DNA from: Vulcanimicrobiota bacterium
Lineage (GTDB): Bacteria; Vulcanimicrobiota; Xenobia; Xenobiales; JADMJV01
DNA: 64,000 nt
NCBI GenBank assembly: GCA_019637395.1
Contig: JAHBVR010000003.1
Location: 62,001-126,000 of the forward strand
Reading direction: 5' to 3'
The translations under genes and the position numbers were made by a program. Shown here piece by piece: positions 1 through 9,426 of the stretch. Each line of letters starts with the position of its first letter. The stretch's first letter is position 1. Below the pieces are notes generated by a model. That model saw nothing but the letters and a program-made list of their open reading frames with translations, was not told the DNA's origin and searched no databases.

Positions 1-1107
1 CTACAACGATTTGAAATGGCAACCAACGCCTCTATCCATCCGGAATACGTCCGAGGGAAGCCGGGCTATATCACCAGAGCCATTCTGGAGACCGCCACCG
101 TGGCTTCCGTGGTGGGAATGCTGGTCTACTTCCATCATCGGGATGGAAACCTGGGCAATGGATTGCCGCTCATGTCCGCCTACGTCATTGCTGGAATCCG
201 CTTGATTCCCGCTCTACAACAGGCTCTCTCCCACTGGGTCCAGATCCGCTACCTGATGCCCACCCTTTGGATCATTAAAGAGTTTCTGGATCGCGACCAG
301 AATGCGAGCCTGCGTTACCTGGACCAGCCTGTCCCCTTTCAACAAACTTTGGAAATGGACAAAGTCAGCTACTCTTATGCTCTGGCCCGGGAGCGCCCGG
401 TGCTGAACGAAGTCAGTCTGACCATCGAGCGCCACACCCGAGTAGCTTTTGTAGGTTCGACCGGCGCGGGTAAAACCACCGCAACAGATATCCTTCTTGG
501 ACTGAGAGAGCCGACCAGTGGTCGACTGGTAGTGGACGGCCAACCCATCACAGCGGCTCTGAGTCGCTCGTGGAGAAAGAACATAGGATATGTTCCACAA
601 GATATCTATCTCCTGGATTCAACCGTGGTGGCCAATGTGGCCTTCGGAATTCCCGAAGTGGAAATCGACCGGCAGATGGTGGAACAGGCTTGCAAAGTTG
701 CCTGTATCCATGACTTCATTGTCAATGAACTGCCCGACGGCTATCAAAGCAGCATTGGAGAAAGAGGAACACGGCTCAGTGGAGGGCAGTGCCAGCGTCT
801 GGGAATCGCTCGAGCTCTTTACCACAATCCCGACATCATCATTTTTGACGAAGCCACTTCGTCTTTGGACAACGTTACCGAGAACAGCATCCTGCAAGCC
901 CTGGACGCCCTTAAAGGAGTCAAGACCCTGATCGTGGTGGCGCACAGACTCCACACCGTTTGGAGTTTCGATAAGCTGTTCGTACTGGAACGAGGGCACC
1001 TGGTGGGGGCGGGCCGAGCCGAAGACTTGTTGGAATCCTGCCAGGCGTTTCGAGAACTCGCCACGGTCCACCCTGACCCCACGCCTCCTGTAACGCTGGT
1101 CACGTAA
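1..1107 (+). CDS. ABC exporter, membrane domain end plus ATPase domain (5' partial)
   Basis: The gene enters from the left edge; the frame is open from base 1, so the true start is outside the window. About 368 residues remain. The first ~80 hold the last transmembrane helices of an ABC exporter membrane domain, and the rest is a complete nucleotide-binding domain: Walker A GSTGAGKTT, Q-loop GYVPQD, signature LSGGQ, Walker B IIIFDEATSSLD and H-loop VVAHR. All ATPase residues are intact. The fused layout (membrane domain then ATPase) and the neighbouring polysaccharide genes suggest a PglK/MsbA-type flippase for a lipid-linked glycan or lipid, but the substrate is inference. It ends 12 bp before the convergent acyltransferase gene. 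Confidence 0.9.
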   Translation, partial: LQRFEMATNASIHPEYVRGKPGYITRAILETATVASVVGMLVYFHHRDGNLGNGLPLMSAYVIAGIRLIPALQQALSHWVQIRYLMPTLWIIKEFLDRDQNASLRYLDQPVPFQQTLEMDKVSYSYALARERPVLNEVSLTIERHTRVAFVGSTGAGKTTATDILLGLREPTSGRLVVDGQPITAALSRSWRKNIGYVPQDIYLLDSTVVANVAFGIPEVEIDRQMVEQACKVACIHDFIVNELPDGYQSSIGERGTRLSGGQCQRLGIARALYHNPDIIIFDEATSSLDNVTENSILQALDALKGVKTLIVVAHRLHTVWSFDKLFVLERGHLVGAGRAEDLLESCQAFRELATVHPDPTPPVTLVT

Positions 1108-1119
1108 TTGGAACCAAAT

Positions 1120-3024
1120 TCACGGAGAGAAAATCGCTCCTTCCAGCAACTGAGCGAGATAGTGACTTCCTGACGCTGACAGGTGGGCGGCATCTCGATA
1201 CAGGACGTGGCCGTCCAATGCGATTCGGCATACGGCTTGCTTACCTGGATAAAAAAAGTCTATTGGATCAATCAAATGAACCAGGCCTTCTACGCCCGCA
1301 AACGTTTTACGGCTCCGCGAAGAATAGACGAGGCAATCGTCTCGCGAACGCGTGAAAGGAGTTATATCCAGGTTCTGCAGCTTAGCCATGACGAATGCGT
1401 GCGCAACATCCAAATTATGGACAGGTACTTCCTGCATCACCCAGACCCGCTTACCGTCACGCACCAATGCCCGTATGGTAGATAAGACCTGATTGCTGAA
1501 CTCGTCCCGACCGAAATAGTCTTCCCAAGCCGCCACCAACAGAACATCCTTCGCCCGAGAGTTCAGTATGTGACGATAGACTGCGTTATTGTATGCCATG
1601 GTTACACCCGCTAGCTGACTAAAGCGAGGCTCCAGCGAGGCCCCCAGAATCGGTGGCGAGGAGTTGTGAACGGCCGCCTCTCCGCGAAGACCCCGCCTTC
1701 GAAACACCCCATCCAGCCCGGGCAAAACCGACATGGCATGGCTATCGCCCCAAACGATGAGGCGAGCCGGCTCAGGTGTCTCGACACCAAAGGTCACAAG
1801 CTTGCCTGATTCCACCTCTCGCAGACTCAAGTCTCTCTGAAACGGATCGTGACCGGCAAATCCAGCCGCCTCTAAAATCTCGCCGTTGAAACGCTCTGGA
1901 AAACCCTTGCTTACCCGGGAAATAGCAAAGAGACACGCAGCTGTCAACAGAGAGAGAAAACTCACAGCAAAGGCATAGCTGTAAAGCCAGGTTGACCGCC
2001 TAAGCGGCAGCTCCACAAATTGGTAGGCCAGCCACGCAAAAATCAGGCAGACCAGCATCGCAAGACAGCGAATTCCCGGCTCAATCGGCCCCACCCGCAC
2101 ATAGTTCAAGAAGCAAATCACCGGCCAGTGCCAGAGGTAGAGGCTATAAGACAATAGGCCCAGCTTTAAGAATGGTTGCCGGCTCAGGAGCCGGCCGGTC
2201 CAAGTCAACGTTGACGAATTAGCCCAAATGAATAAGCAAGCACCCAGACAGGGAGCTACCGCGGCCGGACCAGGAAAGGCCGTTCTTTGATGGTAGAAGC
2301 AGGCTGGCAGGAGCATCATCGCCAACCCGAGAGCAGAAAAGCTCTCTCGGTGCCAGGGCGATGCTTCGTCAATCTTGACTCCCCAAAGAGCCACAACTGA
2401 ACCACATAAGAACTCCCAAGCCCTGGTCGGCAATAAGTAAAAGCAAGCAGACGGCATCCGCTTATAGGTATAGGCTGACAGCATGAATGACCCGGCAAGC
2501 ACCACTAAGAGAACCCATCTTAGCTGTCGCGGCCTACGTGAGAGGACGGCTATAAGAGCCGGCAAGAACAAATAGAACTGCTCCTCGACTGACAGTGACC
2601 AGGTATGCAGAAAAGGTTTCTGCTCAGCGGCGCCGGCAAAATAACCTGTCTTTCGCCAAAAGAACACGTTTGCCGCGAGACCTGTCTGCCAAAGGAAGGA
2701 TTGAGACATTTCTTGGAAATCCGATGGCATCAAGATTACCAGACTCACCAGCCAGATGACCAACGATACCAGCAACAACGCCGGTAGAAGTCTACGGATC
2801 CTACGTCTCCAAAATCTTACCAGATCGACTGAGCCGGTCGATCTCGCTTCTCCTGCCAAAATTTTGGTAATAAGAAAGCCCGAAATGACAAAGAAGATGT
2901 CGACTCCGACATAACCACCCTTGCAACCCAATCCGAAGTGATAGAGGACCACCACGGATACGGCAATCGCACGTAATCCATCGATTTCAGGCCTGTAGTC
3001 GTGCTGGCGCTGCTCATCACTCAT
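1120..3024 (-). CDS. Acyltransferase 3 (OafA-like) with C-terminal SGNH domain
   Basis: 634 residues. Residues 1-370 form a multi-helix acyltransferase-3 membrane domain, opening with the family motif YRPEIDGLRAIAV and a conserved His in VVVLYHF. After the last helix comes a periplasmic SGNH hydrolase-like domain with block I IVWGDSHAMS and a C-terminal DAAHLSASG that supplies the Asp/His pair. Such proteins move acetyl or other acyl groups across the inner membrane onto O-antigen or exopolysaccharide sugars. It overlaps the upstream acyltransferase gene by 8 bp, so the two are probably translationally coupled. The acyl donor and target sugar cannot be read from sequence. Confidence 0.93.
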   Translation of the reverse strand: MSDEQRQHDYRPEIDGLRAIAVSVVVLYHFGLGCKGGYVGVDIFFVISGFLITKILAGEARSTGSVDLVRFWRRRIRRLLPALLLVSLVIWLVSLVILMPSDFQEMSQSFLWQTGLAANVFFWRKTGYFAGAAEQKPFLHTWSLSVEEQFYLFLPALIAVLSRRPRQLRWVLLVVLAGSFMLSAYTYKRMPSACFYLLPTRAWEFLCGSVVALWGVKIDEASPWHRESFSALGLAMMLLPACFYHQRTAFPGPAAVAPCLGACLFIWANSSTLTWTGRLLSRQPFLKLGLLSYSLYLWHWPVICFLNYVRVGPIEPGIRCLAMLVCLIFAWLAYQFVELPLRRSTWLYSYAFAVSFLSLLTAACLFAISRVSKGFPERFNGEILEAAGFAGHDPFQRDLSLREVESGKLVTFGVETPEPARLIVWGDSHAMSVLPGLDGVFRRRGLRGEAAVHNSSPPILGASLEPRFSQLAGVTMAYNNAVYRHILNSRAKDVLLVAAWEDYFGRDEFSNQVLSTIRALVRDGKRVWVMQEVPVHNLDVAHAFVMAKLQNLDITPFTRSRDDCLVYSSRSRKTFAGVEGLVHLIDPIDFFYPGKQAVCRIALDGHVLYRDAAHLSASGSHYLAQLLEGAIFSP

Positions 3025-4135
3025 CAGCGTCGCTTTTCTTATCCGTGCTCTGCACCCGGGCCAGTTTTTTCTTCATCTCCAGTAGCGGCGATTCCATAAA
3101 TCGATACGAGATGAGCGCCACCGCCAGAGTCAGAAAATAAACCGCTAGAATGACCACTAGCAAACGCCCCCGTTCGGGGCAAAACGAGAGAGTCGAAGGG
3201 CTGAGCTTAGCCGCCAAGACGCAAATCACCAGCATGTGGTAGACATAAAGACCGTAAGAGACTCTCCCAACAAAGTTAAAGACAGAGTTCTCCAGGCTTA
3301 TGATGGTGCGGGGATTGGTGCTGACATTGGCGATAATGCCTGCATAGATGAGAGCGTGGAGTTCAGAATCATAGAGGCTGGTGAATTGCAAGGGCTTATA
3401 AAACACGCAAATAAGAAAGAAAAGCCAGCAGAAAATCTGAATCGCGCGAGAATAAAGATATCGCAGGAAAGGGTGGCGGTGATGGACCAGCCAGGCCAGC
3501 ATACCTCCGACAGCCATGCTGTCAATTGAGGTGAGACGAGCCAACCGCAGTAAGGGTCCGTTCTCCCAGATCCGCAGACTGGTCTTGATGACCACAACCA
3601 GCATTGCAATTCCAAAAAGCGTGGCCAGCAAATTCTTGGAGGCCCTGACGACCCAGGGCCAGAGCAAATAGAATTGCTCTTCGACTCCAACGGACCAAAG
3701 TGGTTGGATGCTCCGGACACTGACGCCAAAGGCATAGGCAGCGTTCGGTAGAAACGTCCCATAGAGAGTCAGTGGCGTCACCCAAGAAACAGTCTGCGGC
3801 CACTGGTCGGTAGGCAGCCCACCCACCCACAAGAAGGCCGCCGCCACCGCTACATAGTAGACCGGCCAGATACGCAGGATACGTCGACCGTAGAATCGAG
3901 GAACGTCGACCGTCCCAAATCGTGCCTTTTCCTGAAGAAGCAAAAGAGTGATGAGAAATCCACTCAAGACGAAGAAAAAGGTTACGGCGCTTCCACCCAT
4001 TCCCGTTTTTCCGTAACCGTAAGGAGAAAGCCCAAATAAGGAAGCATACTCGTCTGTGTGCCACAGAAGCACAATGGACGCGGCAATGGCCCTGACCCCA
4101 TTGAGTCCGGGAAGATAGGTCGCCTTCTCGCTCAC
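3017..4135 (-). CDS. Acyltransferase 3 family membrane protein without SGNH domain
   Basis: 372 residues, essentially only the integral-membrane acyltransferase-3 domain. It begins with TYLPGLNGVRAIAASIVLLW and has the family pattern FFVLSGFLITLLL; the conserved His is in LLWHTDEYA. About ten hydrophobic helices run to near residue 350, followed by a basic tail. It probably O-acylates a sugar of the local surface polysaccharide. It is the third gene of a leftward operon that also holds two SGNH-tailed relatives and a nucleotidyltransferase. Its length fits the plain OafA/WecH class. Confidence 0.9.
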   Translation of the reverse strand: MSEKATYLPGLNGVRAIAASIVLLWHTDEYASLFGLSPYGYGKTGMGGSAVTFFFVLSGFLITLLLLQEKARFGTVDVPRFYGRRILRIWPVYYVAVAAAFLWVGGLPTDQWPQTVSWVTPLTLYGTFLPNAAYAFGVSVRSIQPLWSVGVEEQFYLLWPWVVRASKNLLATLFGIAMLVVVIKTSLRIWENGPLLRLARLTSIDSMAVGGMLAWLVHHRHPFLRYLYSRAIQIFCWLFFLICVFYKPLQFTSLYDSELHALIYAGIIANVSTNPRTIISLENSVFNFVGRVSYGLYVYHMLVICVLAAKLSPSTLSFCPERGRLLVVILAVYFLTLAVALISYRFMESPLLEMKKKLARVQSTDKKSDADE

Positions 4136-4197
4136 AAAGCTGGCTCCAAGATGGGCAACAGATTGCCAGATGCTTTTTGAATCTCCTGCAACTTCAC

Positions 4198-5214
4198 TCA
4201 GCCGATAAGAGCCAGAGTTTCAAGAAAGCGCTGACCCAGTCGCTTCAAGCGTTGACAAAGGGAACTATCCTCAGGAAAAAGGGCGCGCCCGAGGTACCTC
4301 ACCCGCCCGATGGGGCTTGGGATAGCCCAAACCGGCGTAAGCATCCCTAAGAAATCGGGAGCTCTGCGTGCCAGCACCAACCTGGCGAACCAGTGAGTGA
4401 AAACATCGAGTGCTCCAGGAGGCCGGGAGGCTGCTTCCAAAGCGGGAGGCAGAGCGGCCCCGTACCATTCACTCAGGCACCGAGAAGCCAACCACAGATG
4501 ACGGCCGGCGTGGTAAGCGGTCACGGACTGAGCCAAAACCTCAGAATCGCCTCTCCAAGCCAACACCAGAACGTCCACAACCCAATTCGCCCGGGAAAAG
4601 GCATGCTTGGAGCCGTGGAGCAAGGCTAACAAAAACTCATGCTCGTTCTTCAAACGAAGCACCGGACCCAGCTCGGGATCGAGGGGGACCGCCTCGCTCC
4701 ACCAGTCTCGATGAGAGCTTGCCAGAATACTCAATTGATGCAGGGGATGATCATGCAGGTCAAGGCTAAGCGCGCCGCGCGACATCGTTGCGCCGCTGGC
4801 CGCGCGGAAACCAATCTCTTCCAGCAACTCCTGAACGCGCCTACGAAACCTCGGAGGGACCGCAATATCGATGTCACCAAAGACTCGTTGACCTCTGACT
4901 CGATAGGTACCAAAGGCCAGGGCGCAGCCTTTAAATGTCATCAATGGGATGGAATGGCGGCCCACTATCTCGGAAATCTCTCGCAAGGTTTCCTGACAAT
5001 GAAGCTCCCAAGAGATGGCCGTGATCAGATCCCGCTTCCAGTCTTCCGGGAGTGTGTCCCCCGCTTCGAGGTGACGCTGCAAGGCGGGAACCCACAGACC
5101 TTCCCTTTGCAACTGGCTCTTGTGCACGGCCAAATCTTCCAGTCCGGCCAAATCGGTGGAGACGCCGGCCAGACTCCTGGCGACATCTCCCCCAGGCAAT
5201 CTCCACACAGTCAT
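4198..5214 (-). CDS. Nucleotidyltransferase family protein (NTP_transf_5 type)
   Basis: 338 residues, cytoplasmic. The diagnostic segment is LMTFKGCALAFGTY followed by VFGDIDIAVP, which gives the Asp-x-Asp metal-binding pair of the nucleotidyltransferase fold as used in the Pfam NTP_transf_5 family. Proteins of this family occur in polysaccharide and peptide-modification loci, often with PqqD-like and HprK-like proteins; both of those lie about 13 kb away here. The substrate is unknown. The start overlaps the stop of the preceding acyltransferase gene by 4 bp (ATGA), which indicates coupling within the 7022-1120 operon. Confidence 0.8.
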   Translation of the reverse strand: MTVWRLPGGDVARSLAGVSTDLAGLEDLAVHKSQLQREGLWVPALQRHLEAGDTLPEDWKRDLITAISWELHCQETLREISEIVGRHSIPLMTFKGCALAFGTYRVRGQRVFGDIDIAVPPRFRRRVQELLEEIGFRAASGATMSRGALSLDLHDHPLHQLSILASSHRDWWSEAVPLDPELGPVLRLKNEHEFLLALLHGSKHAFSRANWVVDVLVLAWRGDSEVLAQSVTAYHAGRHLWLASRCLSEWYGAALPPALEAASRPPGALDVFTHWFARLVLARRAPDFLGMLTPVWAIPSPIGRVRYLGRALFPEDSSLCQRLKRLGQRFLETLALIG

Positions 5215-7022
5215 TTGTTCGACTCGAAAAAATCTAAAAACATCGGGGTGACGTAGTTCCCGCCAAACGGGCTTAAGTGATGGCTATCCCGATAAAGCGA
5301 GCTATCGCCAATCTTCAACCGGCACACCCCGTCGGGCCCGGCCAGGTAGCTGGCCGGTTCCATGACCAGGCATCCCTTGGCCAACTCGACCAACCACCTT
5401 TGAAAGCCACGATTTTCCTGTAAAGAGACTCCTTTCGAGTCTGGACGACTGTAAAGCGAGTCGGTTGACAACCGGCGGGGGACGTCGAAGCTATAGTTGG
5501 GGATATCCAGCACCAGGACGGGTGTTACTCCCTTTGCTCTAAGGAACGCGATCGTTTTCACGAGCCGGTCTTTCTCGTCTTGCTTGGTATAGGTCTCCCA
5601 GTAGCCCGCCATGAACACATAGTCGATCTTCTGTTCCTTAAGGATGGTCTCCAAGACTTTTTGACGACTGGGTAGCAGCGGGGGCGTTCCGGATAAGGTT
5701 GCCTGGTAGCCGGAAAGGTGAAGCCGCCGACCGGCGGCATCGAGAGCGGGGGCAATGGACATGGCGTGACTGTCACCCCAAAGAACGAAGCTCGGCGGCG
5801 TTCTGACGTCCCCGATCAGTGGTGGGACTTTGTCGGCCTTAATCTCTAGTGCCAAGGTGGCGTTCTTCTTAGGGCAGCGCAGATGTAAGCTCTCCACTGT
5901 CCAGCGGTCCAGCGAATACCGATAAGTGGCCAGACCCAGGGCCATCAGGAATAGATTGGCGGCGAAGAACGCCTGGAAAAGGGACGACCGGGATGCCAGC
6001 AACTTTCGCGTGCGAAAGGGCGTTTCCACAAGGCGCAAACTCAGGTAAGACAGCAAAAAGGTCAGCGCGACAATCAATGCCTGAGCGCCGGATGGCAGCT
6101 CGAATTGAGTGTACTGGGCGAAAGCGATCAGAGGCCAGTGCCAAAGATAAAGCGAGTAGGACATCAGGCCGACAAAAATAACCGGCCTGGTGGAAAAAAA
6201 CCGGCCCACCAGACTTCCCTCGGTCATACCCCAGAGCAACGTAGCCGTGCCCACGCAAGGGAGCAGGGCGCGATAACCCGGCCAGGGATCATACTGGTTG
6301 GCCGTGAGCATGAAATAGAGAATCATACCCAACCCCAGCAGGTCGGTGAACTGAGACGATTTCGGGCGACCTAGTGCCGCCGTCATAGAGCCCAGTAAGA
6401 GTTCCCAAGCGCGGCAGGGCAACATGAAGAAGGCGAAGACGGGACTTTTGGTGGACAGCATCAGGCTGGCTGCGAAAGAAAAACCGGCCACGAGCGCCAC
6501 CCCTTTGCGCCGACCCATGGCCAACAACATAGGGAAAAACAGATAGAACTGCTCCTCGACGCTGAGCGACCAGGTGTGCAGCAACGGCCGGATCTCTGGA
6601 GGATCTCCAAAGTAGCCCGCGCTCACCGTTCGCCAAAAAAGCACATTCGTGGACAAGAAGGCCTGAATGACTACCGCCAAGCCGGTTTCCCCAAGGTCGT
6701 CGGGCAACAACAAAAATGGACCCGCCACCAAACAAAAGACATAGACTACAAAAAGCGCCGGGAAGAGGCGGCGAACTCGTCGCTCCCAGAAGGCCTGATA
6801 GGAGAAAGTCCCGGCAGCCACGTTATCCCAAATCACCTTGGTAATCAGATAGCCAGAAATGACGAAAAACACGTCAACGCCCGCAAATCCGCCAGGTAAA
6901 CCCTTATACCCGAGGTGAAAAATCAGCACGGACAAGATCGCGAGCGCCCTGAGGCCGTCGACTTCCGGACGATATTTCATAGGCGGCAGGTTATCCTTCC
7001 CTTGCCTATTCCCTCCCTTCAT
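5211..7022 (-). CDS. Acyltransferase 3 (OafA-like) with C-terminal SGNH domain
   Basis: 603 residues, first gene of a four-gene leftward operon. The acyltransferase-3 membrane domain starts with YRPEVDGLRALAI and carries FFVISGYLIT; the C-terminal periplasmic part has SGNH block I VLWGDSHAMS and a closing DSHHLSPFGG. It likely modifies a surface polysaccharide, like its relative at 1120-3024, which it resembles in architecture and motifs. The start is uncertain: ATG at 7022 gives 14 extra residues with a weak ribosome site, while ATG at 6980 begins directly at the conserved MKYRPEVDGLRA and has AAGGA upstream. The divergent fucosyltransferase starts 38 bp away. Confidence 0.92.
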   Translation of the reverse strand: MKGGNRQGKDNLPPMKYRPEVDGLRALAILSVLIFHLGYKGLPGGFAGVDVFFVISGYLITKVIWDNVAAGTFSYQAFWERRVRRLFPALFVVYVFCLVAGPFLLLPDDLGETGLAVVIQAFLSTNVLFWRTVSAGYFGDPPEIRPLLHTWSLSVEEQFYLFFPMLLAMGRRKGVALVAGFSFAASLMLSTKSPVFAFFMLPCRAWELLLGSMTAALGRPKSSQFTDLLGLGMILYFMLTANQYDPWPGYRALLPCVGTATLLWGMTEGSLVGRFFSTRPVIFVGLMSYSLYLWHWPLIAFAQYTQFELPSGAQALIVALTFLLSYLSLRLVETPFRTRKLLASRSSLFQAFFAANLFLMALGLATYRYSLDRWTVESLHLRCPKKNATLALEIKADKVPPLIGDVRTPPSFVLWGDSHAMSIAPALDAAGRRLHLSGYQATLSGTPPLLPSRQKVLETILKEQKIDYVFMAGYWETYTKQDEKDRLVKTIAFLRAKGVTPVLVLDIPNYSFDVPRRLSTDSLYSRPDSKGVSLQENRGFQRWLVELAKGCLVMEPASYLAGPDGVCRLKIGDSSLYRDSHHLSPFGGNYVTPMFLDFFESNK

Positions 7023-7060
7023 CCTGAGCTACGGGGAGGAGGGGTTATTCGCAGGAGTGA

Positions 7061-7993
7061 ATGCCGGGGCATGAGACAAGTCTTGCGAAACCAAATCAAA
7101 CCTTGATTGTGGTGAACTTGAAAGGCGGCATGGGGAACCAGATGTTCCAGTGGGCCGCCGGGCGCTACCTGTCCACGAAACTAAGGGTCGCCTTGAAGCT
7201 CGACTTAGAATTTCTGCTGGATAGAACCCCCAGGGCTAATTTTACTTTTCGCGATTACGACCTGGACGTGTTCCAGATCGAACCCGAGTTTGCCGATCCC
7301 GAAGATCGGGAGTGGTTCCGCAGCAAGCATGATCTGGCTTCCAGATTCCGCAGCAAGTTGAAGCGCAGCCTGTCCGGCTCCCGATTGGTCAAAGAACGAT
7401 TTTTCCATTTCGATCCGGACGTGCTTCAGGCGCGGGATTTCAGCTACCTGGACGGTTATTGGCAGAGCGAAAAGTATTTCCAGACCATCGAAAAAGAAAT
7501 CAGGCAGGATTTCCAATTCCGCGAAGGCCTCAGTCAGGCGGGCGCCTCCCTCGCTCGTGAAATTCGGGCGTCCAACTCAATCTGCCTCAACGTGCGCCGC
7601 GGCGACTTTGTGGCCAATCCCGAAGCGGCGGAGTTTCACGGCGTGATGGGCCTCGATTACTTTACCAGCGCCGTTCTGAAACTCCAAGAGTTGGTCCCTT
7701 CCGGCCTGGAAGCCTTCGTTTTTTCGGACGATATTGAATGGTGTGAAGAACATCTGAAGCTTCCCATTCCGATGCGGGTAGTCTCCCACGCCTTCAAGGG
7801 CTACAAGTTTGGTCAATATCTGCAGCTGATGTCCCTGTGCAAACATTTCATCATCCCCAACAGTAGTTTTGCCTGGTGGGCGGCCTGGTTAAGCGAGTCT
7901 CCAGACAAAAGAGTTTTCGCGCCCAAAGTCTGGTTTGCAGGCTCGCAAGAAGACACCCGTGATTTGATTCCGGCCAATTGGATTCGGATTTGA
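7061..7993 (+). CDS. Alpha-1,2-fucosyltransferase, family GT11
   Basis: 310 residues. The N-terminal NLKGGMGNQMFQWAAGRYL is the GT11 signature region; ICLNVRRGDFV is the family HxRRGD-type motif used in GDP-fucose binding (Asn replaces the usual His), and NSSFAWWAAWL near the end is also typical. It would transfer L-fucose from GDP-fucose in alpha-1,2 linkage to a glycan on the cytoplasmic face. GDP-fucose synthase (25618-26595) and a GDP-mannose dehydratase-like gene (36825-37859) in this window could supply the donor. AGGAG lies 3 bp before the ATG, an unusually short spacing. First gene of a rightward operon to 10645. Confidence 0.92.
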   Translation: MPGHETSLAKPNQTLIVVNLKGGMGNQMFQWAAGRYLSTKLRVALKLDLEFLLDRTPRANFTFRDYDLDVFQIEPEFADPEDREWFRSKHDLASRFRSKLKRSLSGSRLVKERFFHFDPDVLQARDFSYLDGYWQSEKYFQTIEKEIRQDFQFREGLSQAGASLAREIRASNSICLNVRRGDFVANPEAAEFHGVMGLDYFTSAVLKLQELVPSGLEAFVFSDDIEWCEEHLKLPIPMRVVSHAFKGYKFGQYLQLMSLCKHFIIPNSSFAWWAAWLSESPDKRVFAPKVWFAGSQEDTRDLIPANWIRI

Positions 7994-7996
7994 GCC

Positions 7997-8665
7997 ATGC
8001 ACGGTCCGAAGTTGCTGGTTTTCGATGTTTGCGGTACGCTCTTCAGCGAGGATACGACCATAGGGCTTCTCGAGCGCTGCCTGGCTCTCCATGCCCCCCG
8101 CCGGCACCTCCTGTTCAGGCTGCTTTCCAATCGTTACAGCCCCTTCAACCTTTTGTTGAGAGTCCTGGAAAAAGCCAGCTCGCATCACATTTACAAACAT
8201 CTGGCGATTCGCCTCCTGGCTGGTATTTCGGAGGAGCAAATGGCCGGGGCCGCTCAGAGCTACCTCGAATACCTGCTGGAGCATCGGGTCCACCAACCTG
8301 TTTTTGATGAGTTTTTGGAAGCCAGGCAGTCCGGCCGGACCATCCTGGTCTCCGCCAGCTTGGACCCCATCATTCGGGCCCTGGCGGACTTTTACAAGAT
8401 TGAATATCTGGCCAGTCAGCTTGAATCGCACGCAGGCAGATTCACCGGGCGCCTCCTGCTTGATTTGACCGGGCGGAAACTTGAGGCGCTCACGGATTAC
8501 CTGGGCAGCCCCACCGCTCTGGCCGAATCGCACTGTTACACGGACAATTTTTCGGATCTTGAGTTCGCCCGTCAGTTCAAGCACCGTACCATCATTCTTC
8601 TGAGCCCTCGCCATCGCAATCGCTGGGGAAGCCTGAAAGCTCGTTACCTGGGAGAACGACCGTGA
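7997..8665 (+). CDS. HAD-superfamily (subclass IB) phosphatase-like protein
   Basis: 222 residues. HAD motif I is LLVFDVCGTL, motif II is ILVSAS, and motif IV is YTDNFSDLEFA; the order and spacing match the phosphoserine-phosphatase-like subclass. The second Asp of the usual DxDGT motif is Cys here (DVCGT), so acid/base chemistry may differ, although DVC variants occur in HAD proteins of capsule loci as far as I recall. It begins 3 bp after the fucosyltransferase and overlaps the UbiA-like gene by 4 bp. HAD and UbiA-type domains are sometimes fused in one protein; here they are separate adjacent genes and may act in sequence on a prenyl-phosphate sugar. Confidence 0.8.
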   Translation: MHGPKLLVFDVCGTLFSEDTTIGLLERCLALHAPRRHLLFRLLSNRYSPFNLLLRVLEKASSHHIYKHLAIRLLAGISEEQMAGAAQSYLEYLLEHRVHQPVFDEFLEARQSGRTILVSASLDPIIRALADFYKIEYLASQLESHAGRFTGRLLLDLTGRKLEALTDYLGSPTALAESHCYTDNFSDLEFARQFKHRTIILLSPRHRNRWGSLKARYLGERP

Positions 8666-9426
8666 CCGGGTGGCTTGATTTTCTACCGTTCTCCTATTTT
8701 TGGAACTCGCGACTCAAGTCGGGATCAATCTTGTTTCATTTGACTTTCGAATGGCTGAGCGCCACGATCCTGGCGTTCTTTTACGGCCGCTTTGGAGCGT
8801 CCGGCAACCTGCTGCTGGCGCTCCTTTGCTACCTGGCCTTCATTTCAATCTATGAAATAGGCTATCTTTGCAACGACTGTTTTGCCTCGCGCTTCGAAAG
8901 CAATCCGCGCCGGCGCGGTTCAGAGCGCCTCTCCGATCTAAAAGTCTGGGGCATGTTGAGCACCAGGTTGCTCTTTTTTTTGTTGGTGAGCTATGCCTTC
9001 GGCGCATCTCTTTCGCGCCAGTGGTTCCCATTTTATCTGGCTTTGACACTGACTTTCGCCCTCCACAATCTGCCCCTGGCTGTTCATTACAAGTTGATTA
9101 CCTTCACCTGGCTATCCGTTTTTCGTTTTACCGCACCGACCATCTTTCTGCTACAACCTGTTTACCTCGCGCCACTTTTCCAGGCAACTCTGCTCTTCTA
9201 CACGGGATATCGACTTTTGCCCTATATGGATAGCAAGGGTCTCCTGCATTTTCCCGGCCGCCGCCAACCCGCTTTCCGGCTCGCATACTACTGGAGTATC
9301 CTTCCCCTGGCCTATTTTCTTCGGAGTTCCCCAGGAGGCCACTTAGTGCTTCTTTTAGCGCAGTATTTCGCCATGCTGGCTTTGCTGGGATTTCTTACCG
9401 GTCAGGGCAAACAAAAACATGCGTAG
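8662..9426 (+). CDS. UbiA-like polytopic membrane protein, divergent
   Basis: 254 residues with about seven hydrophobic helices. The only polar signature is YEIGYLCNDCFASRFESNP (near residue 65), which sits where UbiA prenyltransferases have NDxxDxxxD but keeps only the Asn-Asp start. UbiA-type enzymes move aromatic or sugar-phosphate groups to or from polyprenyl phosphate in the membrane. The assignment rests on this weak motif, the helix count and the coupled HAD gene upstream (4-bp overlap), so it is tentative. The downstream glycosyltransferase overlaps it by 8 bp. Confidence 0.5.
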   Translation: MTGWLDFLPFSYFWNSRLKSGSILFHLTFEWLSATILAFFYGRFGASGNLLLALLCYLAFISIYEIGYLCNDCFASRFESNPRRRGSERLSDLKVWGMLSTRLLFFLLVSYAFGASLSRQWFPFYLALTLTFALHNLPLAVHYKLITFTWLSVFRFTAPTIFLLQPVYLAPLFQATLLFYTGYRLLPYMDSKGLLHFPGRRQPAFRLAYYWSILPLAYFLRSSPGGHLVLLLAQYFAMLALLGFLTGQGKQKHA

